NCBI GenBank assembly: GCA_905250075.1
Contig: CAJNOP010000022.1
Location: 1,265,981 to 1,329,980, forward strand
Direction: 5' to 3'
Length of the DNA: 64,000 nt
Origin: Rotaria sp. Silwood1
Lineage: Eukaryota > Rotifera > Eurotatoria > Philodinida > Philodinidae
Position numbers and translations under genes: made by a program. The notes under the pieces were generated by a model. That model was not told the DNA's origin. It worked only from the letters and a program-made list of their open reading frames with translations, and did no database searches. Below are positions 1 through 13,800 of the stretch, piece after piece (position 1 is the first letter of the stretch; each line of letters starts with the position of its first letter).

Positions 1-3000
1 GCTTTGAGAATTCTCTTACTATTGCAATTCTTCTAATACAAGAGAATAATTACTGAGAAAGGAAAGAACAACGACTCAATTTAATTTTCGCTGTCGAGAT
101 AAAAGCTTCAGCTGAGTCGGATGAATTTTTGAATGATGGTAGAAAGGATGCTTAGGATTATTTCTCCATTATTCGTTTGAAAAAACAAAAACTAGTGATT
201 GTTTTTTGAATAGCTTTTGATACGAGTGACGGAGAGAGTGAGCTGGATTTTTCACCGTCCAAGAGAGAAAACTTGCCGTCATTGAAGTAATGCAAATCTA
301 ATTGGTCAGTAATGTATTCATTGGATCAATTCTTAGTGAAGATTTTGAAAAAAGAGACTTCAAGTCATTTTCTATTAGATTTTGAAGTGTTACGTAGCCA
401 ATCGATAGAAAAAAGTTATCGCTTTCGATCTATGTAAACAACCACCTATTAGCCACTTTCCTTTAAAAGTTACTAAGGTTTCTTTGAGACCTTCAATTTC
501 AACAAAATGATCTTGAAATGCTTCAAAAGGGCTCCAGCCATAAGTCATTGATTATGCTGAATTGAGTGGTAATGTTTGTTGTCACGTTGAAAGTGACCTG
601 AGACCACTAATCCAGTATTTTTGAAATTTCAAAAATTTTTTCTGTACAGCATAAAAGTCAAACGTTTGAAGATGTGCAAATAGTGCTCTCAACTTACTTA
701 GAAACTCGAAACAAACATTACCAAATGGCTCAACTTGATGAATTATGCCTGTTTGGAACTCTTTTGAAGTGTCTTTCAAGCTTATTTTGCTGAAATCGGG
801 GTGAGATCTCAGAGAAGTCCTTATAACTCTTGAACCAAAACAGCTAATGAGTTGAAGTTTACGCAAGTCAAAAGACAAGACTTTCTCTACCAATAAGTCA
901 TATTACACATGACAACTTAATGGAAAATGATTTTAAGCTCTCATTTCTGATATGCTCTGTAAAAATTCATCTGATGGATTAATCACTTAACAGACAGATT
1001 TCGATGTTCGTCAATTATCTCGGTTGTTCACTCTTGAATAGTGAGAACCTTAGCTCTCTTCGTCATTCCTATTACAAATCTATTCAAAACACAACTACCA
1101 ACATTCTTTTTTGAAATGGATAAGGGTACTTGTGACTCCGATATTTCCTAGAGAAGCCATGTTGGGGTTTTGAATTTATGGCGACTTTTGCTCAATTAAT
1201 TAAGATTTATCGAATGTGTCAAAATATTTGAAAACGGGAACGCATTCTTAAAATGTATGCTATTAGTTCGAGACAAATACTACGAAAGCATGTATCAGAC
1301 TGACTTGCCATGAACTTACGTGTGTAGCATTCGGGAAATTCACTTCCTTTGGAAAACTATATATTTGTCATTTTGTCAGATATGATCAACAGATCTAACA
1401 GAATCTTTTTTCTGCGATCGGTGCACTCACTTTTACAGTGGAATATTACAAGAAAATTAGCGCAAAACCTTTCTTTTCAACGTTTGCAGCTTGTTTCTTC
1501 AGCTAGATTCTGCGATATGGACGAAAAGAAAGCCAAGTTTTTATGCTTATAGAGCAAGAAAAGGATTTGTTTCAGCTGTTTTACATTATAGAATATATAC
1601 ATATATTGATTTGATTTAGCAATGTTCATCCTTAAAATTTACATTAACATTGAATCATTTTAGAATCAAATCAAACAGTATCATGGAAAAGTGAAGATTA
1701 ACTTTTTATAAGAAGATAAGTTTGTCCCATGTGCCATTCAGGAATCAGCAGATTAATTGGAGTTACTTTTAGTAAATCCAAATTAATGATACCGACACTA
1801 TAGTATAACTCGAGGAAAATTTTTGTCTTACAAATACTGCCAATCTAAATAGTGTTTTAAACTACTTTCATATTTTATCATTGTTTAATTATGGCTCAAA
1901 CTAGCTTGCACTCGTAATTCGTCAGTTGTACTATAAGAATTGCCATTAATAAAAGAAATGAACATGTTCATGATTTTTCCATGTTGTCTCAATTATAGAG
2001 CTTGAGGATTGTACTGTGTCTTCAACTCTATGTCGAACTTGACGAAATGTTTTCGATCATTGTTGAATACTTCTTCAAGGTGAAGCCTAGTCATCAAAAA
2101 CATAACATTGCTTCTTATCAATCATTTTTGGCTGAATAGGAAGTACGCTGCACGTTTTATTATCAAAAGAAAATATATTTCTTATGCATTTAAAACAAAG
2201 ATGAACAGTTTTGATCAAAATTTTATTATTATCATATCAACTGAAGAACGATAAAATTTCAAAGAAATATAGAGCACTGTTTCCATTATCAATGCATATA
2301 AAAAGAAACTCTCTTCGAGCTTTCTATATGATATAAAAGTGCTAGTGTCATTACTTTTGGTTTAATCTAAGGTTTATAGAAGTACTGCTTTTAGAAATAT
2401 AGAACATTTTTATCTCTAAAATCGATAGAAATAGTCAGAATGGATCTATGTTAACAGTAACATTATTGCTCGATAGTGTTTTCATAATCATAGAAAAAAA
2501 ATACATATTTTGTCGAGTATGCAAATTTTGTTATTATTTCATCATAGAATTAATAAATCGACGGAGGTGATTGTACGAAACATTAGGATATGTTTCACTT
2601 TATATGATTAATCAACAACTCATCCTTCTATAAATTACACTATATCTTTTAATAGCTTAAAAAGATTTTGTCCATATTCTATTCATACTACTTATAAAAC
2701 GATTCAATGATTATATGTTGATTTCGAATATTTATTAATGTATAACTATGATAGTCGTCAAAAACTATATTTAATCTTGGTACCGTTTTATTTTAACCTT
2801 TGTTTTCACTTTCAATCTTTCTTTTTAGTGGTTTCAGAAACTAATCAATATAACGATTTATTGATTATTTAATAGATCGACATTGATTTCAAAACTTTGC
2901 CAACTATTGGAACAATAGCGAAGTTTCAATCTTTTACTATCACTGTTCTACTCCTAGGAAAGATGAATTTTTATGGATAATAATAAAACAATTTCTTACG

Positions 3001-3307
3001 AATAGTAGTTATACAATTTTACTTTTTCTCATTTAAGAATATGCTGCATATCTTAAAACTATTTAGTTCTATTAATTACAATAGCATATGTTTATTATCA
3101 GACTGGTGAAGTAATGCTTACAATAATTTATAAATTTCAATCAACAGATGATGAAATGAAAACTTCTTAAAGTTGCTTAAGAGTTCATAGCAATAGATGA
3201 TGTATAAGCTTAGGATATACAAGAATATATCATACTATCATTTTTTAAATATTTTTTTAAGTCAACATATGTCATTAGACCACCATAATTATCGACTATC
3301 AGTTGAT
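1..3307. other. Gene-free AT-rich stretch
   Basis: I see no supportable gene here. Open frames are at most about 100 codons, match no family I recognise, and lack the repeated GT-AG exon pattern of the real genes in this window. The last 40-50 bases may belong to an exon-like frame that continues beyond the hAT insertion. Confidence 0.6.
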
Positions 3308-3337
3308 ATAACTACCAGGGGTCCTAATGGGCTGGGC
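3308..3337 (+). repeat. Left hAT end: target duplication plus terminal inverted repeat
   Basis: Target-site duplication ATAACTAC at 3308-3315, followed by the left terminal repeat from 3316. Both recur in the expected orientation at the right end. Confidence 0.92.
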
Positions 3338-5587
3338 CAAGCCCAGCCCAGCCCAGCCCAGCCCAGCCCATGGGCCGAAATTTCGTTAATCGAGAACCAT
3401 GGGCTGGGCTTGAATTTTTCCAGCCCAGCCCAGCCCAGCCCATGGGCCATACGTAAAAAAAAATAAAAATTTTCAGACGATATTGCGTATTATCATTGAA
3501 ATTTTTTGATAAATCGAATTTGATACTTTTATTTGGTACAATATAGCAATAATCGTGAATAAATGAAACTAATTAATTATGAGTCCAAACAATGAGAAGG
3601 TATAGTTTTCCTGAAAATGGAAAAAACGTTAAGTTCAGGTTTTTATTTTTGAATAATATAAAAATGATGATGATTTGAATTCATCAAAATTTGAGAATAA
3701 TAGCTCAGAAAGTGAAGATTATGGTTATAATCCAGTACACACAGATGAATTAGCAAGATGTTTAGCTTTAGAGCTTAACAAATCCAAACTGTCATAAAAT
3801 CCATTTGAGTTTTTGAAAGAATGTCAAGGAATGTTTTCTGTTCTATCGAAACTTGCTCGACAAATTCACTGTATACCTGGATTATCATCTGCGATAGAAA
3901 GATGTCCCAGTTCGGGTGATTTTATTATTAATGAAAGTCAAACATCATTAACCCATTGGCCATCGCCGCCGTTTATAAGCGGCGAGAGTCTTATCTTTAT
4001 ATGAAGTGAAGTAATCATTCATAATATACACTTTTTTGAAGCACTTGTCTAAAAAACAAATGTTAGTCATCATTAGCTTTCCAAATTACCATTTTGTTAA
4101 GGCACGCTACACGACTGTGCACAGAAAAGCCAGAAAGTTTTCTGAAAACCCGTTTCTTTCTTCTCTAATGTCGATGGTCAAAGTATTAAGTCCTTATCAA
4201 CTCGATAATATCATAGTAATTAGATTAGTAACAATTCACTAAAATATGAGGTTGTTTTATATTGTCTTAGTTAGCCTTGGTACATTATATGTATTTATTG
4301 ATATTTTTAACTTGTATGATATATTGCCTATTTATGATGCCGCTATTGATATCTTCATCTCATTTTGTATTAATTATGTATAGGTATAAAGAAACTAATG
4401 TTTCTTTTTATTTATTTTTCTTATATTAGTATAAATTTTTTGTTACTATTAATTGGAAAAAATTTTTGAAAAATAAGGGCTCCTCCCCTTCCCTCAGAAA
4501 ATCCGATTTTCAGAGATGAGCCGAAATTGAAGTTTTATCAACAGAAGATACATTGAAGTCTCATCTTTCAGAATATCTATGGTTTATCAAAAAATGAATT
4601 GATTTTGATGAACTTGCTGTCTAAAATTTAGCTCCTATTATCATATATTTCGAGAAATTTTCAGGGTTTTTTTTAACCTTTTTCGACTTTTTTGACTGCT
4701 TTCTCTTTGCGTCAATATCTCGTGCAAATTTTTTTCTATACTAATTACTAAGAGACTATGAATACTTAATATTAAGGTTGCAAATTTATAGCCTATCTTA
4801 AACGTTGATATGTAAAGCAGGGGATTTTTGGAAAAATCGATTTCTAATAATTATTTTGCATTTTTTTCAAAATCGATTTTGTTGAGAATACTGTTTGCGC
4901 GGAGAAGAATTTTTTAACAACGGTTCAAGAGAAAAGGGATATTTTTGTTTTGTTGAATAGAGAACAATTATGGCTAGGTCGCAATAGAGCCCAATGTTCG
5001 AATTTCTCTTTTGGTGAAGTAAAAAATTTAAATATTTCATTTTTGTTGACACTTTTTTGGGCATGCTTTCGTGACTTTTTACGAAAAAAGTTTTTTAAAA
5101 ATCAAACAAAGAAAAACTCATAAATCGAGTTCTATTATGATCTAGCCTTAAGAGCACTCTACAATCTAAACACTGCCCTGGCATGTAAGCTTATATCCTT
5201 ATTGCGAAATCCTTTGCCGCGTAAAGAGTAATGAACTGGCTGGAATTTGTGCATTTCTTTGGTACTTGGGAAAATATTTGAACCATAAGCTATTCTATTT
5301 AACACTATCATTCTCTGAAAGTTTGGTTGAAACCAGATGAGAAATAACAAAGTTCGTTCCCGAGGAGGGCCCTTAATATATGAAATAAAAGAATAGGAAG
5401 GTCTATTATATATTTTTCAATATGACAATTTAAACTATCTATGCGAACAATTTTAATAACATATGCGGCCCATGGGCGCCCATGGGCTGGGCCGGTTTTT
5501 TGAAAAAAACCATGGGCTGGGCCGGTTAAACTTGGATAACCCATGGGCTGACTTTTTCAGGCCCAGCCCAGCCCATTAGGACCCCTG
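3316..5587 (+). mobile_element. Decayed hAT-type DNA transposon, 2.27 kb
   Basis: The two ends are inverted copies starting CAGGGGTCCTAATGGGC, matching perfectly for about 21 bases. They are flanked by identical 8-bp direct repeats ATAACTAC (3308-3315 and 5588-5595). An 8-bp target duplication with ends beginning CAGGG is the classic hAT signature. Subterminal zones are packed with GGGCTGGGC-type units on both sides (about 3326-3450 and 5465-5575), unlike the AT-rich surroundings. A short frame near 3798-3953 resembles the hAT C-terminal dimerisation region. No complete transposase is present, so the copy cannot mobilise itself. The perfect target duplication suggests a fairly young or little-eroded insertion. 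The interior from about 4250 to 5450 has no recognisable coding content. Confidence 0.9.
3798..3953 (+). pseudogene. hAT transposase C-terminal remnant
   Basis: The translated frame reads FSVLSKLARQIHCIPGLSSA followed by IERCPSSGDFII. This follows the hAT C-terminal dimerisation pattern, in which a P-ax-SER-F-S-xAG-xI block comes after a hydrophobic helix. Only this piece of a protein normally longer than 500 residues is visible. The canonical SERxFS is altered to AIERCPS, and a stop lies just upstream, so it is non-functional. It reads rightward, close to the left end, so most of the transposase body must have been lost by internal deletion. The family call rests on motif resemblance plus the 8-bp target duplication. 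Confidence 0.6.
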
Positions 5588-5595
5588 ATAACTAC
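5566..5595 (-). repeat. Right hAT end: terminal inverted repeat plus target duplication
   Basis: Inverted copy of the left terminal repeat, ending at 5587, followed by the second ATAACTAC at 5588-5595. Confidence 0.92.
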
Positions 5596-5766
5596 TGAAA
5601 TGACAAGTCAAGTTATTTTATCAGAAGTAATGAAACATATTGCTGATGATGACAACCATGAATATGAACACTATCGTTAACCGAAGATTGAAATGAGTGA
5701 AGAAATTATGACCAATATAGATATAGCTAACAGAGATTCACATTTAGAAGAAGAATTAAATAATGG

Positions 5767-6288
5767 TATGTTTTATAAATTTCAAAAACAAACAACTGAA
5801 GCTTCAATTATTTGAAATAATATGTTTAATACATAAGAAAAATCTTGTGAGATATATTTAAAACAAATATATGAAGTTATTTGATGCTGTTTATCTAGTA
5901 AAAGATGTGGATATAGATAGAAGAAACCACATACACTCACACTCGTATTTACTCTCTCACTTGAAATGAATCATCGTCGTCGACATGCTCTTGTTTATGA
6001 AATCTATATAAGTGAATATATAATCAAAATTTATTTCATTGCTAAGAGATACATATTACATAAATATAATGAGATTGAGCCATTCTTGACAAGGTTATGA
6101 CTAGTACAATATATAATTGCGTAAAATTGAAAAACACATATCCTTAATTTTGTTCAATATTTACATGCACGCTTTGTCAACGGCAAAAGACTAGCAGAGA
6201 AAGAGACAAAAGGAAAAAGCAAAGAACGAACAACTATGGTTATTGCTAGGTCAGATAGCTGTCGGTGAAAGGGTTGAGATTAACTGTT
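5767..6288. other. Intergenic, probable 3' region of NDUFS7
   Basis: No gene is seen. On the minus strand an AATAAA signal lies at 6030-6035, about 250 bases past the NDUFS7 stop, and could be its polyadenylation signal. Confidence 0.4.
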
Positions 6289-7156
<868 letters not shown>

Positions 7157-7168
7157 TGAGCAAATAAT

Positions 7169-7170
7169 CT
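7169..7170 (-). promoter_or_regulatory. Putative trans-splice acceptor of NDUFS7
   Basis: On the minus strand an AG lies 13 bases before the NDUFS7 ATG. It is a possible spliced-leader or 5'UTR intron acceptor; its pyrimidine tract is weaker than at the other genes. Confidence 0.35.
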
Positions 7171-7432
7171 ATGTATTTGCAGAAAAAATAACCAAAAGAT
7201 AACATTACATAGAGTCAAATTTCATAGTAACAATAGTTTATTTTTCTAACTTTTATAAGATATTCCTCAGTTGTTTATCGATAGATCATGGTAATATTTA
7301 CATATTCATAATCGGAAAAATATTTCAGATCAAGTGCCAGTAAAATTAACTGATTATCTTGAAAAATGAACAGATACTTAACAGAATACAACAACCTATA
7401 TTGATTGACGATACAAGAAGTACGTATTTCAC

Positions 7433-7556
7433 ATGCAACAGTCAGTGAAACAAATCAGCCAAATAGAAATATTGAAGCATAGAACAAGTAAGAATTCTTG
7501 CTTGTTCTGCGCTGCAATGTTCTTAATAGGTTTGTCTGTTTCACTGACTGTTGCAT
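7433..7556. repeat. 124-bp imperfect palindrome
   Basis: Two ~62-bp arms meet at a GAATTC centre (7492-7497). The outer 20 bases, starting ATGCAACAGTCAGTGAAACA, are a perfect inverted match. The inner arms match at roughly three positions in four. Both strands therefore give near-identical short open frames, which are artefacts of the symmetry. It could be a miniature inverted-repeat element or the source of a hairpin RNA. I see no clear flanking target duplication. Confidence 0.7.
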
Positions 7557-10500
7557 TTAGAATATGCACCTCAAATAGAGTCAATCGATATAGATTGTGG
7601 TGTACTGCTGAGTATTTACTCATGTTTCAAGATAATCAACATTTTCTAGTGTTATTCGACGTAATATATTTTTCTGATTGTGAATGTCTAACAATGTCAA
7701 CGATTCGTCGATAAACAGTTGAATAATGCTCTGGAAAAGTCGACAGAAAAAAAAAGAGTAGTGGCATTAGACAATCTAGACTTTACCAAGCATATTGAGA
7801 GCATCGCATTTGTTGCGCGTCATCGATAGATGTCTTCGTTAGACGAATCGAAACAAATTCAAGTCGAATTTACATAGACTATTGTGTTCCGACTATTTTT
7901 CTCTAGATCTAACGTCTCGCAGCGATATGAGGTTGGATAAATAATACAGCGTATTCCTTAAGTCCATCATAAAGAAAATGTGAATCTATTTAAAATAGTT
8001 CGAGCTATTTACATATTCTTCTCGATACTATGATATATTTTTCAAAGCTTTATTTCATATAGTTTGCTTCATAACAAATATTCAAAATTATTACAGTCAT
8101 TTTTGAATACTCTTAAACATGCAAGAAAAAGTTAATTTTCGAATTAATTCATTTCCATTATTTGTGTCCATTTTGATTTTGGCTAGATCTTCATACATAT
8201 CGTGGCAATACTTATTTTCACTTTATATTTATCGATTAATTCCATTAGATAAAAAGCATCTACCTCAGTAAAAAAACGAATTATAGCTGTTAAGAATATT
8301 CTCTACTTTCATTGACCATACAAACTTTTAAATTAAAGAAAGGATTACAATTTTTGACAAATATTAAGTTCTCTTTTAAATTTATTTCATCGAAATTTCA
8401 GTCTTTTCTATAAATGACGATATAGATACTATGATGAAAGAATTTAAGATAGTCTTTGTTTGAATATTCTATAGTTGATCAGTAACATTAGATTCATTTT
8501 ATTGAATGTCAAAGATTTTAGACAAAAGAAATTAATGATTGTCATGATTTTCAAGTTATGAAGCTTAGTACAAGGTACTCAAATGGAATTATATCCTCAA
8601 AACAATAATTTAAATTGCCAAAAGGTGAAACATAGTTTTTTGTTCTAGACAGATAACTTTTATTGAAATAACTATGAATAGTTTGTCGTAATTTTCAATG
8701 TATAAAACACATATTTTACCAGCACTTTACATATTAATAGTAATTGTTACATCAGGAGAGACATTTTCCAAAGCTAATAATTAGTATCTATCATATGAGA
8801 ATTTTTCGATAAAGACAGTAACATCTGATATCCAGATTAAATCCTTTGACAAAACTTAAGTGTGAAATTTTGTTTAGGCCTCTGATCCGTCGAAAATTCC
8901 GTTGCCACGGTAGAGTTCCACAGGAGTTTACATTATTGTGTTTTAAGAATAGAAGTTGTGTAAATTGAAACTAAACCGTTGCGACTAAGAATAATGAATA
9001 AGCTTTTATTAAGAAACTCCCTTAGCATATCAAGGCACACAAGATAGAGATCGGCTGTTTTAGCTACTGAAACATTTTTCTTTATTCATTTTCTTTATTT
9101 TTTTATCAGTGATATAACAGGTCCAGTCGAACTGGCTAGTTTTCACTGGTTGAAAAATGTTTTATAAATACGCCATGCTTTTTTTCTGATAAAACTTGCT
9201 GAGAGCAAGTTGGGATGTTATCATGACAATAATCAACTAGTGTTGTTTCACAAATTAAGTTTTTATTTCTTGTATTCGTTCTTACTGTTTCATTTATATT
9301 AATCGATGTGCTTCAATTTCTAAATGGTACAATCAAGACTGCGTTACTTGAGTTGAACTTATCTCATGGATGTTTGTTTTGGAGATGAAATTTAGAGTTG
9401 ACAAGTCGTTTAAAAAGGAAAGTTATATTTCTTTGTAGAAGTTGCATGGGAAAATTCAAGATTCAGAGTGTAGCAATTCGCTGATGAGTAAATTACTGTT
9501 CTTTTTGCTGTGTATAGAGTTATTCATGTATTCATCTTCGAGAAAATAAATAGATATTAAAGACTAGCATATGATACTTTCTCCCATAGATTCGTAAAAT
9601 TCTCAGCGAAAAATGGAAACTGAATGCTCTTTGAAGTTGTTCCCATTAACGAATTAATAGTGACCCAAGCATCAGCTACTTTTTGCCAGTTTCCATCGAT
9701 CTAAAAGATTTTTTTAACTGGACGATCACCGGTCAGATCGAACCACTTTAGAAATTCTCGGTCGGTTTGAACCATGGGTTAACCATTATTCTTGTTATCG
9801 AAAATCTTATCAGCAAATTGGGAAGAAGGTTTATTGCAATATGAATAATTCAGAGGAGGTACGTAAAAATCTGTAGATATTCACAACGAAAGTTGTCCTT
9901 AGTGTCGCTTTGATCACTTGAAGAAACTTTGTAAACTCGCCGGTTTTCGCCGACTTGGAAATATTTTTAGACCGATCTAGTATTTCTTAACTGATTACAA
10001 CTATGATGTACACATTATGGAAAAATTACTGTGAGAAATGCTGCCGTTCATGAATGGTTCGAATGCCGCGTCATCTTTCTTGAATATAGGAAAAAATTGA
10101 CCCACACTTTTGTATTCTCTAAATTTTATTCATCGAAAAAGAATAACGAAAGCAATATACCCTATTCCTTGTTGGAATATAAATCATAATTCATATCCTA
10201 TTAAATTATATCGAATAATATATTGTCATGTCAACATCGTTTAATCATTTTCTTTAAGTAATCCGCGTGCATTAAATTGTATTTCGACTTCGAAACATTG
10301 TACCAATAAATAAGGAAATAATCTAATTAACTCATTAGAATAGTTTAAACGTTATACTAATACATATATATCATCAATATATACATAATTAACTATCAAA
10401 TGACAAGCTAACGAATGATTTGCATTATAATTAAAACCATAGTCATCTTATGTTAAAAGAATTAACACACATCATCACCATGCATGTATGTTGAAGCTTC

Positions 10501-10663
10501 TAAAGAAAAGTTCGATATGAGTACTTACTCAATGTCATGTCATAAAGAATAATTTATCAATTGAATAGAAGAGAATCGTTCCTTTCAAATGTTGTCATCA
10601 TTGAATTTATATCAACGATAATCGTGGATGAATGGTTAATGAATGATGTCGAATATCTTTGTA
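7557..10663. other. Gene-free AT-rich stretch
   Basis: I see no coding exons, RNA genes or clear repeats. Open frames are short and carry no recognisable motif. Confidence 0.6.
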
Positions 10664-10813
10664 TCAATTAGAAGACCGATTATCGTAGACGAACCGAGAA
10701 TATAATTGATTTTCATCACATGAACGAATGATGTGATTATCAATATCATCAATCATCGACGGTGGATCAGTCACTGTTGTACAGTCTTCATATTGATAAT
10801 CATATCCACGTAA
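10664..10813 (-). CDS. Orphan terminal-exon candidate, unknown protein
   Basis: On the minus strand a taacttcag acceptor is followed by a 150-bp open stretch of exactly 50 codons, starting LRGYDYQYEDCTTVTDPPSM and ending in TGA. It is acidic and hydrophilic with coding-like codon use, resembling a C-terminal tail. I found no partner exon upstream on this strand in the next 3 kb and recognise no family. It may be the last exon of a gene with long introns, a relic, or chance. Confidence 0.2.
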   Translation of the reverse strand, partial: LRGYDYQYEDCTTVTDPPSMIDDIDNHIIRSCDENQLYSRFVYDNRSSN

Positions 10814-13800
10814 CTGAAGTTAGCTGTAGACTCGAGTGATATTAGTGGCGATCCATCTAGAACACTGTTTAAGAACACCTTTTCAGTGTTCGAACTGCGG
10901 CTTAACAAGCTCTATCAAATGCTATAATGAAAATTCCAATATCCAGAATCATATTTCCAAAAAATTGTAAAATACTGAATTTTCACCATTAGAAATATGA
11001 AACTAGCAAAGCTAATAATGCTCGTAGCATGGATATCGTCTCTTACTAGATAGACGTTCTTCTAAATCTGCTGTAGTTCGATCAAATCGATTTCGAATAC
11101 ATTTTTTGAGACAGTACATCGAACTAAACCGAATCGAGATCTTTTCATTATCTTTTTTTCTGTGGATCCAAACCCATTCAAAAAAGACAAGAAACAATTA
11201 AAGAACAGAAAAGGTTGAAACATATTCTATCATATTTTGATAAGTACGAATAGAATAAAAATCATCTGTTATTTTATTTAAAAACACACTCAAATTACAT
11301 AATAGTGATAATCTCCGAGTCTTTTGTTGAAAGACAGCTCTCATTATCTTATTTCGACAACAATTGAGTAACGATTCAACCAGATGAAACAAAAAAAAGA
11401 CGAAACTATAATTGTTTCCAGTGGCAACTAGACGAAATATTCGAAACCAAAGATAAAAGCTTCCAACTTTCAGATGTAGATTTTTAATTGACACAACTGA
11501 AAATGACTTTTACAGATACAAAATAATATAAAAGCAGTGTAGCAGTCCTGGTCAAGCACATCTAATTGTCGCGACAAGGAACGTTAGTTACAAATCTGTA
11601 ATCAAATGATGCAGACATATATTATCATATAAAACTTGTTTCATAGGTTCAACACTTTTCCCATGACTATCTTTTTACAACCGCATAATCTTTTGTAATA
11701 ACAAGTTTTATAATGAAAGGATATTTTAATTAGTCTAGTTTTAACTGAGGTTTTTATTTAAAAAAAAATTATTTTTGAATACATATGAAGATATTGACTA
11801 TCAAAACTGAGACCAGAAAGTGTAATAAAAAAATAGTTAGCTTGTTCAGAAAAGAACATTAAAATGTAAGTAGTCAGTAACACATGCGAGAACAATGATA
11901 TCTTTTTTGCTTTAACAGTTTAAGTCGACTAGAATCTGAATAAGGACTTTCTTATTCCTTTCGGTGCCCGCTGTGAATAGTTCGTATTTGCTATTTAAAT
12001 TCATGATACTTTTTTAGTTTTGATACGACTAAAATACTGATAACTAATATAGATTTGAACTCATTAGGTTTGCACAATTTCCAATTCTAAACTAGTGCCT
12101 CCCGACCTATTAGAATATCGACAAGGTTAATATTTGATTTCTCTGATTATTTTACCGATCATGTTTTTGAAGCTACAATACAGAGTAAACAATTATCTAG
12201 AAAATATTTTGCATTTACTTTTTCGACTATTTGAGTTTCTCCTCATAGCGGAATATTATTATCATCTGCAAAAAATTTTAATATAGTACATCATACATTC
12301 ACTACTTTTTCGAAAAGCGATCGGGCTGTCTACCAAAATGCATTGAGAGAATTCGGAAAGATATATGCTCGTTTTGCTTATTTAAAATCATGATCGTATC
12401 TTACTGATTACATTGGTCATTTATTTAATACATACACAAATGAATACGATACGATTTATAACAATGTCTCATCACTTAATAATGTTTTTGATATATCATC
12501 TGATCTTTAATAATTCCGAACATAAGAACTTTTAGTTTTCTAAAAACAGCCTAACCTTTTCAGTTGTACGATTTGATATACCCGCAAAACTAGAAAAGTC
12601 AATCGATTAGCTTGAGTCTGTAAATTAGGATAAGCAACAAAAACCGTGACTTTTGGTAGCTCTGAACCTTATATTCAATAGAGTACATTGATCTTTCTAG
12701 AAAATAGATATCATGTGAGCAAGTTCCATATATATTGCTTCTCGGTATATTTCTTTCAAGTCACTTTTTATATAATTAATGCAGTTGTCTGTATTTCTTA
12801 CATCAGTTTGATACTCGACTCGAATACAATCAAGTAACTGTGATGTAATTCAGTCACGCCTCTTATATTGTTATCATTCATTCATCTGATATAATTCAAA
12901 AACTTAAAAAAGAAACACAAATGATTTCGATTGATTTGATATTTTCTATCGCCAATAAAATTGATAATAAATACGAATATAAGCTGAGTTATGCTTTACT
13001 TAGAAATATTTTCTGCTTGTTGACTTTATTATTTATTATATTTCTATTGTATTAGAGAAAAACTGATAGTATCATCGAAACACAAATATATCTTTGTTTG
13101 CTACCCTTGTCAAGATCATGTGTACTTTTATGCTCGAATAAAATCTTGATAGTTTCGCATGATTATCTATTTAAAAAGTTAATTTTCTGAAGCATACTAA
13201 TGAATAAAAGTTTTATTGTTACATGTCAAACTAAAACAGGTCGTTGTGAATGTATAAATGATCTCAATATATGAATAGATTTCCGTACTTACGATTGAAA
13301 AGAATCAATGATCATCATTTTATGCTCGAGAAAAGCCGAGAAATTGCTTTCATCTAACCTATGTGATGCAACAATTTTTCTTACTTCTTAACAGCCTTAA
13401 TTTTTTTCTTTTGAAACGTTATTTTTGTTGAGTGAAAACTGAGTACAAACAACGATTCTTTTAATAAAGTTAAAACATGCTACAAGAAAATCGATACACT
13501 CGCTTTCAAACTGTTATGATGATTTGGTGAAAGTCAAGAATGAAGTTTGTTTTTCACGTGGGCTCCGAGTTCAACATAAATTCATTTAGCTCATATTTTC
13601 TAAGAAGTATGCACATTTTCCTTTCTCGTGTTCGATGTTGATTTCTTGAATCGAATCTTTTCGAGAACAGCTAAAGTGATATCGAAGAAGTTCAAGAGGA
13701 AAGATGATCGACACGGCTGTATCTTATTTTGTTGTTGAATTCTCTATTGATATTTTTATTGTTTATCATGCTCGTGGCAGTCAAGTCGTCATGATTACCG

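Larger units (their letters stand above)
3270..5765 (+). pseudogene. Possible host exon interrupted by the hAT element
   Basis: If the transposon and one target copy are removed, the flanks join in frame. The left side (about 3270-3315) reads MSLDHHNYRLSVDIT and the right side (from 5588) continues TEMTSQVILSEVMKHIADDD. The frame runs on to a GTATGT donor-like site after 5765, with one in-frame TAA at 5678-5680. A tttttttaag acceptor-like tract lies near 3250-3261. The codon style resembles the real exons in this window. I recognise no family and see no sister exons, so it may be a gene relic or chance. Confidence 0.25.

Noticed and set aside
582-893. 103-codon minus-strand open frame
   Set aside because: No recognised domain and no splice or codon signal of a gene. 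Its length is unremarkable for chance.
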